A stretch of DNA of 35,838 nt from Amycolatopsis circi (GTDB lineage Bacteria; Actinomycetota; Actinomycetes; Mycobacteriales; Pseudonocardiaceae): contig NZ_PQIA01000104.1 of NCBI RefSeq assembly GCF_003385235.1, forward strand, positions 1 through 35,838. The letters run 5' to 3'. Made by a program: the position numbers and the translations under genes. Under the pieces are notes generated by a model, which had not been told where the DNA came from, did no database searches, and was given only the letters and a program-made list of their open reading frames with translations. Of this stretch, positions 26,939 to 35,741 are shown piece by piece (the first letter of the stretch is position 1; every line of letters starts with the position of its first letter).

Positions 26939-27628
26939 ATGACGAACGTCGAGCTGAAGACTCCGGCCGGTAAAGCCGACGGCACCGTCGAGCTCCCCGG
27001 GGAGATCTTCGACGTGCAGGCCAACGTCGCGCTGATGCACCAGGTCGTGGTGGGCCAGCTGGCCGCCGCGCGCCAGGGCACGCACGACACGAAGACCCGC
27101 GGTGAGGTCTCCGGTGGCGGCAAGAAGCCGTACCGGCAGAAGGGCACCGGTCGCGCCCGCCAGGGTTCGACCCGCGCGCCGCAGTTCGCCGGCGGTGGCG
27201 TCGTGCACGGCCCCACGCCGCGCGACTACACCCAGCGCACCCCGAAGAAGATGAAGGCCGCCGCTCTGCGTGGCGCCCTCTCCGACCGGGCTCGCGCCGG
27301 CCAGCTGCACGTCCTGACGGAACTGGTCACCGGCGAGAAGCCGTCGACCAAGACCGCCAAGACGGCGATCGCCGCCGCGACCCAGGCCAAGCGCGTTCTC
27401 GTGGTCCTGCACCGCGACGAGGAGCTCGCCTGGGTGTCCGCGCGGAACCTGCCGTACGTGCACCTGATCTGGGCTGACCAGCTCAACACCTACGACGTCC
27501 TGGTCAACGACGACGTCGTGTTCACCAAGGCCGCTTACGACGCGTTCGTCGCAGGCCCCGTCCGCGGGAAGGTCGTCAAGGCCCTCGCGCGTTCGAGCGA
27601 GGTTTCGGAAGGGAGTGACGAGAAGTGA
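26939..27628 (+). CDS. rplD: 50S ribosomal protein L4
   Basis: L4 (229 residues) binds 23S rRNA domain I. Its extended loop (residues 54-92, from RGEVSGGGKKPYRQKGTG to GGGVVHG) lines the exit tunnel near the macrolide site. The loop is intact with no insertion. In E. coli L4 represses its own operon; a matching leader target was not shown here. The stop overlaps the rplW GTG by four bases (GTGA). Confidence 0.97.
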   Translation: MTNVELKTPAGKADGTVELPGEIFDVQANVALMHQVVVGQLAAARQGTHDTKTRGEVSGGGKKPYRQKGTGRARQGSTRAPQFAGGGVVHGPTPRDYTQRTPKKMKAAALRGALSDRARAGQLHVLTELVTGEKPSTKTAKTAIAAATQAKRVLVVLHRDEELAWVSARNLPYVHLIWADQLNTYDVLVNDDVVFTKAAYDAFVAGPVRGKVVKALARSSEVSEGSDEK

Positions 27629-27936
27629 GCTCGGTCGCCATTCCGGACCCCCGCGACATCCTGCTCGCGCCGGTGATCTCCGAGAAGTCCTACGGACTGC
27701 TCGAGGACCACAAGTACACGTTCATCGTCCGTCCGGACGCCAACAAGACCCAGATCAAGATCGCGGTCGAGAAGGTGTTCGGCGTGAAGGTCGTCAGCGT
27801 CAACACGGCCAACCGCCAGGGCAAGCGGAAGCGGACTCGTACCGGCTTCGGCAAGCGCAAGGACACCAAGCGCGCCATCGTGACTCTTTCGCCTGAGAGC
27901 AAGGCGATCGAGATCTTCGGCGGACCCACCGCGTAA
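27625..27936 (+). CDS. rplW: 50S ribosomal protein L23
   Basis: L23 (103 residues) lies at the tunnel exit, where trigger factor and SRP dock. It has IPDPRDILLAPVISEKSYGLLE, then the beta core YTFIVRPDANKTQIKIAVEKVF, then the Arg/Lys loop RQGKRKRTRTGFGKRKDTKRA. GTG 27625 overlaps the rplD stop, with GGGAG upstream, indicating translational coupling. Confidence 0.96.
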   Translation: MSSVAIPDPRDILLAPVISEKSYGLLEDHKYTFIVRPDANKTQIKIAVEKVFGVKVVSVNTANRQGKRKRTRTGFGKRKDTKRAIVTLSPESKAIEIFGGPTA

Positions 27937-27951
27937 AGGACTGAGCTGACA

Positions 27952-28785
27952 ATGGGCATCCGCAAGTACAAGCCGACGACCCCGGGTCGTCGCGGTTCGA
28001 GCGTCTCGGACTTCGCCGAGATCACCCGGTCCACGCCGGAGAAGTCGCTGCTGCGCCCGCTGAGCAAGACCGGCGGCCGCAACGCTTCGGGCAAGATCAC
28101 CACCCGGCACAAGGGCGGTGGCCACAAGCGCGCCTACCGCGTGATCGACTTCCGTCGCCACGACAAGGACGGCGTGCCGGCCAAGGTCGCGCACATCGAG
28201 TACGACCCCAACCGCACCGCGCGCATCGCGCTGCTGCACTACGCCGACGGCGAGAAGCGCTACATCATCGCGCCGGAGAAGCTGAAGCAGGGCGACACGG
28301 TTGAGAACGGCCCCCGCGCCGACATCAAGCCGGGCAACAACCTGCCGCTGCGCAACATCCCGGTCGGCACTGTGATCCACGCGATCGAGCTCCGCCCCGG
28401 CGGCGGCGCGAAGATGGCCCGGTCCGCCGGCGCCCGCGTGCAGCTCGTCGCCAAGGACGGTCCCTACGCCCAGCTGCGTCTCCCCTCGGGCGAGATCCGC
28501 AACGTGGACGTGCGCAACCGCGCGACCGTCGGCGAGGTCGGCAACTCGGATCACTCGAACATCAACTGGGGCAAGGCGGGCCGCAACCGCTGGCGCGGCA
28601 AGCGCCCGACTGTCCGCGGTGTCGTGATGAACCCGGTCGACCACCCGCACGGCGGTGGCGAGGGCAAGACCTCCGGTGGCCGGCACCCGGTGAACCCGAA
28701 CGGCAAGCCCGAAGGCCGCACTCGCAAGAGCAAGCCGTCCGACAAATTGATCGTCCGCCGCCGGCGTACCGGCAAGAAGCGCTGA
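27952..28785 (+). CDS. rplB: 50S ribosomal protein L2
   Basis: L2 (277 residues) is needed for subunit association and peptidyl-transferase activity. It has MGIRKYKPTTPGRRG, the SH3/KOW-like core, and the C-terminal signature DHPHGGGEGKTSGGRHP with conserved His231 and His233 (equivalent to the essential histidine in E. coli). The end is the usual Lys/Arg-rich tail (KLIVRRRRTGKKR). Length and landmarks are normal. It follows rplW by 15 bp. Confidence 0.97.
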   Translation: MGIRKYKPTTPGRRGSSVSDFAEITRSTPEKSLLRPLSKTGGRNASGKITTRHKGGGHKRAYRVIDFRRHDKDGVPAKVAHIEYDPNRTARIALLHYADGEKRYIIAPEKLKQGDTVENGPRADIKPGNNLPLRNIPVGTVIHAIELRPGGGAKMARSAGARVQLVAKDGPYAQLRLPSGEIRNVDVRNRATVGEVGNSDHSNINWGKAGRNRWRGKRPTVRGVVMNPVDHPHGGGEGKTSGGRHPVNPNGKPEGRTRKSKPSDKLIVRRRRTGKKR

Positions 28786-28803
28786 GCAGGGAGGTAGAAG
28801 CAC

Positions 28804-29085
28804 ATGCCACGCAGCCTTAAGAAGGGCCCGTTCGTGGACGACCACCTGCTCAAGAAGGTGGACGCTCTCAACGAATCGGGCAAGAAGACCGTGATCAAGA
28901 CTTGGTCGCGGCGCTCCACGATCATCCCGGACTTCCTGGGTCACACGATCGCGGTGCACGACGGCCGCAAGCACGTCCCGGTGTTCGTCACCGAGGCGAT
29001 GGTGGGTCACAAGCTGGGCGAGTTCGCCCCGACGCGGACCTTCAAGGGCCACATCAAGGACGACCGCAAGTCGCGCCGCCGCTGA
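28804..29085 (+). CDS. rpsS: 30S ribosomal protein S19
   Basis: S19 (93 residues) is in the 30S head and forms intersubunit bridge contacts with S13. It has MPRSLKKGPFVDDHLLKKV, WSRRSTIIPDFLGHTIAVHDG and GHKLGEFAPTRTFKGHIKDDRK, all family signatures. The start is ATG 28804 after GGGAGG. Confidence 0.97.
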   Translation: MPRSLKKGPFVDDHLLKKVDALNESGKKTVIKTWSRRSTIIPDFLGHTIAVHDGRKHVPVFVTEAMVGHKLGEFAPTRTFKGHIKDDRKSRRR

Positions 29086-29113
29086 GCGGGCCAGAGAAAG
29101 TTAAGGGAAGCAG

Positions 29114-29526
29114 ATGAACGCCCAGTCAAACGCCACGGCCACGGCAGAAGAGCTGCCCACGGCCGTCGCGCGGGCTCGCTTTGTCCGGGACGCGCCGATG
29201 AAGGTGCGCCGGGTGATCGAGCTCGTCAAGGGTCGTAGCGTCAGCGAGGCCTTGGCCGTGCTCCGGTTCGCGCCGCAGGCTGCGAGCGAGCAGCTCGCGA
29301 AGGTCATCGCCAGCGCGGCGGCCAACGCCGAGAACAACCTCCAGCTGGACCCGGAGACGCTCTGGATCAAGTCCGCGACCGCCGACGAGGGCCCGACCCT
29401 CAAGCGCATCCGTCCGCGGGCCCAGGGCCGTGCGTACCGGATCCGCAAGCGCACCAGCCACATCACCGTGGTGGTCGAGTCGCGGCCTGCGGAGAAGAAG
29501 AGCAACAAGAAGGCAGGTGGCCGGTA

Positions 29527-29527
<1 letters not shown>
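29114..29527 (+). CDS. rplV: 50S ribosomal protein L22
   Basis: L22 (137 residues) spans the large subunit to the exit tunnel, where its beta hairpin (DEGPTLKRIRPRAQGRAYRI) meets L4 near the macrolide site. The N-terminus has a short Ala/Thr extension (NAQSNATATAEEL) and the C-terminus a Lys-rich tail. The TAG stop shares its last base with the rpsC GTG. Confidence 0.96.
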
Positions 29528-30375
<848 letters not shown>

Positions 30376-30378
30376 GAC

Positions 30379-30795
30379 GTGCTCATCCCGCGCAGGGTCA
30401 AGCACCGCAAGCAGCACTCCCCGAAGCGCCACGGCGCCGCCAAGGGCGGTACCAAGGTCAGCTTCGGCGAGTACGGCATCCAGGCGCTTGAGCACAGCTA
30501 CGTGACGAACCGGCAGATCGAGTCCGCTCGTATCGCCATGACCCGTCACATCAAGCGCGGCGGCAAGGTGTGGACCACGATCTACCCGGACCGCCCGCTG
30601 ACCAAGAAGCCGGCGGAAACCCGCATGGGCTCCGGCAAGGGTTCGCCCGAGTGGTGGATCGCCAACGTGAAGCCGGGTCGCGTGATGTTCGAGATCAGCT
30701 TCCCGAACGAGGAGACCGCCCGCGAGGCGCTCCGTCGCGCGATCCACAAGCTGCCCATGAAGTGCCGCATCGTGACCCGGGAAGGTGAGTTCTGA
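30379..30795 (+). CDS. rplP: 50S ribosomal protein L16
   Basis: L16 (138 residues) contacts A-site tRNA and organises the central protuberance base. It begins MLIPRRVKHRKQHSPKRHG and contains MGSGKGSPEWWIANVKPGR, the conserved loop that reaches the peptidyl-transferase region. GTG start 30379 lies 3 bp after rpsC. The stop overlaps rpmC by one base. Confidence 0.97.
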   Translation: MLIPRRVKHRKQHSPKRHGAAKGGTKVSFGEYGIQALEHSYVTNRQIESARIAMTRHIKRGGKVWTTIYPDRPLTKKPAETRMGSGKGSPEWWIANVKPGRVMFEISFPNEETAREALRRAIHKLPMKCRIVTREGEF

Positions 30796-31040
30796 TGGCT
30801 AACGGAGCCGCACAGGCATCCGAGCTGCGTGAGCTCACCGCCGAAGAGCTCGTGCTGCGTCTGAAGGAATACAAGGAGGAGCTTTTCAACCTCCGCTTCC
30901 AGATGGCGACCGGGCAGCTGGACAACAACCGTCGGCTGCGCACCGTCCGCACGGACATCGCGCGGATCTACACGGTGATGCGCGAGCGCGAGCTCGGGCT
31001 TTCCGTGGCGCCCGACGCCGAAAGTGAAGGTGCCGCATGA
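30795..31040 (+). CDS. rpmC: 50S ribosomal protein L29
   Basis: L29 (81 residues) sits beside L23 at the tunnel exit. It is two helices: ASELRELTAEELVLRLKEYKEELFNLRFQMATGQL and the RRLRTVRTDIARIYTVMRERE segment. It has a C-terminal extension (GLSVAPDAESEGAA) compared with the 63-residue E. coli protein. The start ATG 30795 overlaps the rplP TGA, and the end overlaps rpsQ by four bases. Confidence 0.95.
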   Translation: MANGAAQASELRELTAEELVLRLKEYKEELFNLRFQMATGQLDNNRRLRTVRTDIARIYTVMRERELGLSVAPDAESEGAA

Positions 31041-31315
31041 GCGAGGCTGCCACCGAGAAGACCGCCCGGAACTACCGCAAGGTCCGCGAGGGTTACGTCG
31101 TCTCGGACAAGATGGACAAGACGATCGTGGTCGAGCTCGAGGACCGCAAGAAGCACCCGCGCTACTCGAAGGTTCTCCGCAGCACCACCAAGGTCAAGGT
31201 GCACGACGAGAACAACGAGGCGGGCGTGGGCGACCGGGTCACGCTGATGGAGACCCGGCCGCTGTCGGCGACCAAGCGCTGGCGTCTGGTGCAGGTCGTG
31301 GAGAAGGCCAAGTAA
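31037..31315 (+). CDS. rpsQ: 30S ribosomal protein S17
   Basis: S17 (92 residues), an OB-fold primary binder of 16S rRNA. It has YRKVREGYVVSDKMDKTIVVELED, the SKVLRSTTKVKVHDENNEAGVGDRV core and the ETRPLSATKRWRLVQVVEKAK end. ATG 31037 overlaps rpmC (ATGA). A 93-bp gap to rplN follows, the largest break in the front half of the operon. Confidence 0.96.
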   Translation: MSEAATEKTARNYRKVREGYVVSDKMDKTIVVELEDRKKHPRYSKVLRSTTKVKVHDENNEAGVGDRVTLMETRPLSATKRWRLVQVVEKAK

Positions 31316-31408
31316 GCAGGGCTCTTTTGGGAGTCCTTGGTTCCGCAAGGCTCGCTACTGTGACATCTCACAACTCGGCGAGAACCAGCGCGACATACAG
31401 GAGTTGAC
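31316..31408 (+). other. Spacer between rpsQ and rplN
   Basis: 93 bp without a gene. TACTGT at 31356-31361 could be a -10 for an internal promoter, with TTGGTT (31337-31342) upstream, but the spacing is only 13 nt. The E. coli S10/spc operon boundary lies at the same place. Confidence 0.35.
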
Positions 31409-31777
31409 GTGATCCAGCAGGAGTCGCGGCTTCGGGTTGCCGACAACACCGGGGCAAAGGAAATCCTTTGCATCCGCGTGCTCGGCGGCTCCGGGCGGCG
31501 CTACGCCGGCATCGGCGACATTATCGTCGCCACCGTGAAGGACGCCATCCCGGCCGCCGGGGTGAAGAAGGGCGATGTCGTCAAGGCTGTCATCGTCCGC
31601 ACGGTGAAGGAGCGCCGTCGTCCGGACGGTTCCTACATCCGGTTCGACGAGAACGCCGCCGTGCTCATCAAGAACGACAACGAGCCCCGGGGCACCCGCA
31701 TCTTCGGCCCGGTGGGCCGCGAGCTGCGCGACCGAAAGTTCATGAAGATCATTTCGCTCGCGCCGGAGGTGCTGTGA
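31409..31777 (+). CDS. rplN: 50S ribosomal protein L14
   Basis: L14 (122 residues) forms intersubunit bridges and is the target of the silencing factor RsfS. It has MIQQESRLRVADNTGAKEILCIRVLGGSG, RPDGSYIRFDENAAVLI and GTRIFGPVGRELRDRKFMKIISLAPEVL, the full-length bacterial pattern. GTG start 31409 has CAGGAG upstream. The stop overlaps the rplX ATG by one base. It is first in the spc part of the cluster. Confidence 0.97.
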   Translation: MIQQESRLRVADNTGAKEILCIRVLGGSGRRYAGIGDIIVATVKDAIPAAGVKKGDVVKAVIVRTVKERRRPDGSYIRFDENAAVLIKNDNEPRGTRIFGPVGRELRDRKFMKIISLAPEVL

Positions 31778-32091
31778 TGAAGGTGAAGAAGGGCGACACC
31801 GTCGTCGTTATCGCCGGTAAGGACAAGGGCGCGAAGGGCAAGGTCATTCAGGCCTACCCGGAGCGGGAGCGCGTGCTGGTCGAGGGTGTCAACCGGATCA
31901 AGAAGCACACCCGGATCACCCAGACCCAGCGCGGCGCCCAGTCCGGCGGCATCGTGACGCAGGAAGCGCCCATCCACGTGTCGAACGTGATGGTCGTGGA
32001 CGCGGACGGCAAGCCGACCCGGGTGGGCTACCGCATCGGCGAGGACGGCAAGAAGGTCCGGGTCTCGCGCCGGAACGGCAAGGACATCTGA
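31777..32091 (+). CDS. rplX: 50S ribosomal protein L24
   Basis: L24 (104 residues) initiates 50S assembly. The N-terminal KOW motif is VKKGDTVVVIAGKDKGAKGKV, followed by GVNRIKKHTRITQTQRGAQSGGI. The frame is open well upstream, but the ATG at 31777 overlapping the rplN stop (TGATG) gives the normal length and N-terminus. One base separates its stop from the rplE start. Confidence 0.96.
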   Translation: MKVKKGDTVVVIAGKDKGAKGKVIQAYPERERVLVEGVNRIKKHTRITQTQRGAQSGGIVTQEAPIHVSNVMVVDADGKPTRVGYRIGEDGKKVRVSRRNGKDI

Positions 32092-32092
32092 C

Positions 32093-32656
32093 ATGACCAC
32101 CGCAGAGAAGATCGTGCCGCGTCTGAAGACCCGGTACCGCGAAGAGATCAAGGGCGAGCTCCAGAAGGAGTTCTCCATCCCCAACGTGCACCAGATTCCC
32201 GGCGTCGTGAAGATCGTCGTGAACATGGGTGTCGGGGACGCCGCCCGGGACAGCAAGCTGATCGACGGCGCGGTCCGCGACCTCGCCCTGATCACCGGGC
32301 AGAAGCCGGAAGTCCGGAAGGCCCGCAAGTCCATCGCGCAGTTCAAGCTCCGCGAGGGACAGCCGATCGGTGCGCGCGTCACGCTGCGCGGCGACCGGAT
32401 GTGGGAGTTCCTCGACCGGCTGCTGACCATCGCGCTGCCCCGTATCCGCGACTTCCGCGGGCTTTCGCCCAAGCAGTTCGACGGCAACGGCAACTACACG
32501 TTCGGTCTCAACGAGCAGTCGATGTTCCACGAGATCAACCCGGACGACATCGACCGCCCTCGCGGCATGGACGTCACCGTCGTCACGACCGCCACCACCG
32601 ACGACGAGGGCCGGGCGCTGCTGCGCAAGCTCGGTTTCCCGTTCAAGGAGAACTGA
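32093..32656 (+). CDS. rplE: 50S ribosomal protein L5
   Basis: L5 (187 residues) binds 5S rRNA in the central protuberance and contacts P-site tRNA. It has IPNVHQIPGVVKIVVNMGVGDA, the LITGQKPEVRKARKSIAQFKLREG block and the GLNEQSMFHEINPDDIDRPRG-type C-terminus. ATG start 32093. rpsN follows by 4 bp. Confidence 0.97.
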   Translation: MTTAEKIVPRLKTRYREEIKGELQKEFSIPNVHQIPGVVKIVVNMGVGDAARDSKLIDGAVRDLALITGQKPEVRKARKSIAQFKLREGQPIGARVTLRGDRMWEFLDRLLTIALPRIRDFRGLSPKQFDGNGNYTFGLNEQSMFHEINPDDIDRPRGMDVTVVTTATTDDEGRALLRKLGFPFKEN

Positions 32657-32660
32657 GCCG

Positions 32661-32846
32661 ATGGCTAAGAAAGCGCTAGTCAGCAAGGCTTCGAAGAAGC
32701 CGAAGTTCGCGGTGCGCGGCTACACCCGTTGCAACCGGTGCGGGCGTCCGCACTCGGTGTACCGCAAGTTCGGCCTGTGCCGGATCTGCCTCCGGGAGAT
32801 GGCGCACGCGGGCGAACTGCCCGGTGTCCACAAGTCCAGCTGGTAA
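32661..32846 (+). CDS. rpsN: 30S ribosomal protein S14, zinc-binding type Z
   Basis: S14 (61 residues) of the short zinc-binding type. The zinc ligands Cys24, Cys27, Cys40 and Cys43 are all present (CNRCGRPHSVYRKFGLCRIC). It ends in the common GELPGVHKSSW. Actinobacteria often carry a second, zinc-free S14 under zinc-responsive control elsewhere; this window cannot show whether one exists. It is followed by a hairpin-rich gap. Confidence 0.97.
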   Translation: MAKKALVSKASKKPKFAVRGYTRCNRCGRPHSVYRKFGLCRICLREMAHAGELPGVHKSSW

Positions 32847-32878
32847 GGCTCGAAACTCTATTCCCAGTTCGCCACAGG

Positions 32879-32923
32879 CCCCGCCGCGCCGGCCGGAGAC
32901 CTCTCCGGCCGGGCGAGGCGGGG
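32879..32923 (+). other. Strong hairpin between rpsN and rpsH
   Basis: CCCCGCC (32879-32885) pairs with 32917-32923, and CCGGCCGGA (32889-32897) with TCCGGCCGG (32904-32912), with a 3/4-nt internal loop and a 6-nt apical loop. No T-run follows. It occupies most of the 106-bp rpsN-rpsH gap and may be an RNA processing site or translational control element. In E. coli S8 (the next gene) represses this operon, but I do not see a clear copy of the S8-binding helix. Confidence 0.6.
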
Positions 32924-32952
32924 AACCAGGCGAGAAAGGTTGACAGGTCACC

Positions 32953-33351
32953 ATGACGATGACCGACCCGATCGCAGACTTCTTGACCCGTCTGCGCAAC
33001 GCGAACTCGGCGTACCACGACGAGGTCGTGCTTCCGCACTCGAAGATCAAGGCGAACATCGCCGAGATCCTCAAGCGCGAGGGCTACATCGCGAGCTACC
33101 GCGACGAGCCGGGCGAGAAGCACAAGAACCTCATCGTCGAGCTGAAGTACGGCCCCAACCGCGAGCGGAGCATCGCCGGCCTTCGCCGCGTCTCCAAGCC
33201 GGGTCTGCGGGTCTACGCAAAATCGACCGAACTGCCGTCCGTTCTGGGTGGCCTCGGCGTCGCGATCATCTCGACGTCCGGCGGCCTTCAGACCGACCGG
33301 CAGGCCAAGCGCAATAACGTGGGCGGCGAAGTCCTCGCCTACGTCTGGTAA
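32953..33351 (+). CDS. rpsH: 30S ribosomal protein S8
   Basis: S8 (132 residues), a primary binder of the central 16S rRNA domain. It begins MTMTDPIADFLTRLRNANSAYHDEV, has the KREGYIASYRD segment, and the RNA-binding C-terminus VLGGLGVAIISTSGGLQTDRQAKRNNVGGEVLAYVW. The first of two in-frame ATGs (32953, 32959) is chosen because AAAGGT is 12 nt upstream of it; the second would be 18 nt away. Confidence 0.96.
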   Translation: MTMTDPIADFLTRLRNANSAYHDEVVLPHSKIKANIAEILKREGYIASYRDEPGEKHKNLIVELKYGPNRERSIAGLRRVSKPGLRVYAKSTELPSVLGGLGVAIISTSGGLQTDRQAKRNNVGGEVLAYVW

Positions 33352-33367
33352 GGAAGGGGGCACAGAC

Positions 33368-33907
33368 ATGTCACGCATCGGAAAGCTGCCGGTCGCCGTC
33401 CCCTCCGGGGTCGAGGTGACCATCGACGGCCAGAACGTCAAGGTCAAGGGGCCGAAGGGCACCCTGGAGCACACTGTCGCCGAGCCGATCTTCGTCGAGC
33501 GCGGCGAGGACGGCGCGCTTCTGGTGAAGCGTCCGGACGACGAGCGCACGAGCCGTGCCCTGCACGGTCTCACCCGCACGCTGGTGAACAACCTCGTGGT
33601 GGGCGTGACCGCGGGCTACGAGAAGAAGCTTGAGATCCACGGCGTCGGTTACCGCGTGCAGGCCAAGGGCTCGGACCTCGAGTTCGCCCTCGGCTACAGC
33701 CACCCGGTCAAGATCGAGGCCCCGGAAGGCATCACCTTCAAGGTGGAGTCGCCGACCCGGTTCTCGGTTTCGGGCATCGACAAGCAGAAGGTCGGCCAGA
33801 CCGCCGCGGTTATCCGCAAGCTGCGCCGCCCGGACCCGTACAAGGGCAAGGGCCTGCGCTACGAGGGTGAGAAGATCCGCCGCAAGGTCGGAAAGACGGG
33901 TAAGTGA
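33368..33907 (+). CDS. rplF: 50S ribosomal protein L6
   Basis: L6 (179 residues), near the sarcin-ricin loop. It has MSRIGKLPVAVPSGVEVTID, VKGPKGTLEH and the C-terminal RRPDPYKGKGLRYEGEKIRRKVGKTGK signature. The start is ATG 33368 preceded by GGAAGGGGG; the open frame upstream belongs to no protein. The stop overlaps the rplR start. Confidence 0.97.
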   Translation: MSRIGKLPVAVPSGVEVTIDGQNVKVKGPKGTLEHTVAEPIFVERGEDGALLVKRPDDERTSRALHGLTRTLVNNLVVGVTAGYEKKLEIHGVGYRVQAKGSDLEFALGYSHPVKIEAPEGITFKVESPTRFSVSGIDKQKVGQTAAVIRKLRRPDPYKGKGLRYEGEKIRRKVGKTGK

Positions 33908-34308
33908 TGAGCGACACGACTACCACGAAGCGCAAGCCGGTCGGCAAGGACATCTCGACCCGCCGCCGCGTCGCCAAGACCCGTCGGCACTTCCGCCTCC
34001 GCAAGAAGATCAGCGGGACGCCGGTGCGTCCGCGCATGGTCGTCAAGCGGTCCTCGCGGCACATCACCGTGCAGGTGATCGACGACCTCGCCGGTCACAC
34101 GCTGGCGTCGGCGTCCACCCTCGAGACCGACCTCCGGTCGTTCGAGGGCGACAAGAAGGCCAAGGCCGCGAAGGTCGGCGAACTGGTGGCTTCGCGCGCC
34201 AAGGACGCCGGCATCGAAGCCGTGGTGTTCGACCGTGGCGGCAACGCCTACCACGGCCGCATCGCCGCGCTTGCCGACGCCGCCCGTGAGGCGGGGTTGA
34301 AGTTCTGA
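33907..34308 (+). CDS. rplR: 50S ribosomal protein L18
   Basis: L18 (133 residues) binds 5S rRNA with L5. It has STRRRVAKTRRHFRLRKKISGT, RPRMVVKRSSRHITVQVIDD and the FDRGGNAYHGRIAALADAAREAGLKF end. ATG 33907 forms a TGATG overlap with the rplF stop; a GTG three bases earlier is an equally readable alternative. GGAAAG lies 8-13 nt upstream. Confidence 0.95.
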   Translation: MSDTTTTKRKPVGKDISTRRRVAKTRRHFRLRKKISGTPVRPRMVVKRSSRHITVQVIDDLAGHTLASASTLETDLRSFEGDKKAKAAKVGELVASRAKDAGIEAVVFDRGGNAYHGRIAALADAAREAGLKF

Positions 34309-34339
34309 TGCACATGCTCGTGAATGGAAGGAAAGCCTG

Positions 34340-34987
34340 ATGCCGGGACGTACACGGCAATTCGGCGGCGGCCAGGGCGGACCGGGCGGTCAGGGCGGCA
34401 ACGACCGCAACGACCGTCGCGGTGGCGGCCGGGACCGGCGCGACGGCGGCCGTGGCGGGGCCGGCCAGGACAAGACCCCGCACCTTGAGAAGGTCGTGAC
34501 GATCAACCGCGTCGCCAAGGTCGTCAAGGGCGGTCGTCGCTTCAGCTTCACCGCCCTGGTGGTCGTCGGCGACGGCGACGGTCAGGTCGGCGTCGGCTAC
34601 GGCAAGGCCAAGGAAGTTCCCGCGGCCATCGCCAAGGGCGTCGAGGAAGCGAAGAAGAACTTCTTCCGCGTTCCGCGCGTCGCCGGCACCATTCCGCACC
34701 CGATCCAGGGTGAGGAAGCCGCCGGTGTCGTGCTGCTCCGTCCCGCCTCCGCTGGTACCGGCGTCATCGCCGGCGGCCCGGTGCGCGCGGTGCTGGAGTG
34801 CGCGGGCGTCCACGACGTGCTGTCGAAGTCGCTCGGCTCCGACAACGCCATCAACATCGTGCACGCGACCGTGGCGGCCCTGAAGGGGCTGCAGCGTCCG
34901 GAGGAGGTGGCCGCTCGCCGCGGTCTGCCGCTCGAGGACGTCGCCCCGGCCCGGATGCTGCGTCAGCGTGCCGGCCAGGGGGTCTGA
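34340..34987 (+). CDS. rpsE: 30S ribosomal protein S5, with Gly/Arg/Asp-rich N-terminal extension
   Basis: S5 (215 residues) is at the mRNA entry and affects accuracy. Residues 1-45 form a low-complexity Gly/Arg/Asp/Gln extension (GGGQGGPGGQGG; GGGRDRRDGG), absent from E. coli S5 but usual in actinobacteria. The core has EKVVTINRVAKVVKGGRRFSF, GYGKAKEVPAAIAKGVEEAKK and GGPVRAVLECAGVHDVLSKS. The start is ATG 34340 after GGAAGGAAAG. Confidence 0.96.
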   Translation: MPGRTRQFGGGQGGPGGQGGNDRNDRRGGGRDRRDGGRGGAGQDKTPHLEKVVTINRVAKVVKGGRRFSFTALVVVGDGDGQVGVGYGKAKEVPAAIAKGVEEAKKNFFRVPRVAGTIPHPIQGEEAAGVVLLRPASAGTGVIAGGPVRAVLECAGVHDVLSKSLGSDNAINIVHATVAALKGLQRPEEVAARRGLPLEDVAPARMLRQRAGQGV

Positions 34988-34988
34988 C

Positions 34989-35174
34989 ATGGCTCAGCTC
35001 AAGGTCACTCAGGTCAAGAGCAAGATCGGCACGAAGCACGCTCACCGCGAGTCGCTGCGCACCCTCGGGCTGCGCAAGATCCGCCAGAGCGTCGTGCGTG
35101 AGGACACCCCCCAGGTGCGCGGCCTGATCCACACCGTCCGCCACCTGGTGGAGGTCGAGGAGGTCCAGGCATGA
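34989..35174 (+). CDS. rpmD: 50S ribosomal protein L30
   Basis: L30 (61 residues), a small 23S rRNA binder. It has LKVTQVKSKIGTKHAHRESL, RTLGLRKIRQSVVREDTPQVRGLI and a short C-terminal HLVEVEEVQA. The start is ATG 34989, one base after the rpsE stop. The 3' end overlaps rplO by four bases (ATGA). Confidence 0.96.
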   Translation: MAQLKVTQVKSKIGTKHAHRESLRTLGLRKIRQSVVREDTPQVRGLIHTVRHLVEVEEVQA

Positions 35175-35617
35175 CCGCCATCAAGATCCACCACCTTCGT
35201 CCGGCTCCTGGCGCCAAGCGCGACAAGATCCGCGTCGGCCGTGGTGAAGGTTCGAAGGGCAAGACCGCGGGTCGCGGCACGAAGGGCACCAAGGCCCGGA
35301 AGAACGTGCCCGCCGGTTTCGAGGGTGGGCAGATGCCCATCCACATGCGGCTGCCGAAGCTGCGTGGATTCAAGAACCGGTTCCGCACCGAGTACCAGCC
35401 GGTGAACGTGGGCGACATCGCCCGCGTGTTCGCCGATGGTGGCAAGGTCGGTCCGGAGGAGCTGGCTGCTAACGGGCTTGTTCGTAAGGGCAAGCTTGTG
35501 AAGGTTCTCGGCAACGGGGACCTGAACGGGGTCAAGCTCGAGCTGACCGCGCATGCTTTCTCTGGCTCTGCCAAGGAGAAGATCGAGGCTGCTGGTGGTT
35601 CGGCCACCGTCAGCTGA
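35171..35617 (+). CDS. rplO: 50S ribosomal protein L15
   Basis: L15 (148 residues), a late-assembly 23S rRNA binder. It has IKIHHLRPAPGAKRDKIRVGRGEGSKGKTAGRGTKG, the GGQMPIHMRLPKLRGFKN block and the C-terminal VKLELTAHAFSGSAKEKIEAAGG. ATG 35171 overlaps rpmD. In many bacteria secY follows; here a strong terminator comes 16 bp after the stop, so rplO ends the visible operon. The last third uses more A/T-ending codons (GGT, GCT, AAG GTT) than the rest. Confidence 0.97.
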   Translation: MTAIKIHHLRPAPGAKRDKIRVGRGEGSKGKTAGRGTKGTKARKNVPAGFEGGQMPIHMRLPKLRGFKNRFRTEYQPVNVGDIARVFADGGKVGPEELAANGLVRKGKLVKVLGNGDLNGVKLELTAHAFSGSAKEKIEAAGGSATVS

Positions 35618-35632
35618 TCTGACTGCGTTAAG

Positions 35633-35667
35633 CGGGCCCGTCCGGTTTTTCCGGGCGGGCCCGTTTT
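35633..35667 (+). terminator. Intrinsic terminator of the S10-spc operon
   Basis: CGGGCCCGTCCGG (35633-35645) pairs with 35651-35663 (one T-G wobble) around a five-T loop and is followed by TTTT. It is a canonical strong terminator right after rplO. Confidence 0.93.
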
Positions 35668-35741
35668 GTTTTCGGCTCGTCGCCTGGCGGCGACCTTGCC
35701 TCGGTGGTTGCGTGGGGCACCCCGAAGGTTGATTGTGCTGA

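Noticed and set aside
31337..31361. Internal promoter before rplN
   Set aside because: A TACTGT -10 is present, but the -35 candidate is only 13 nt away, so it is kept only as a note in the spacer entry.
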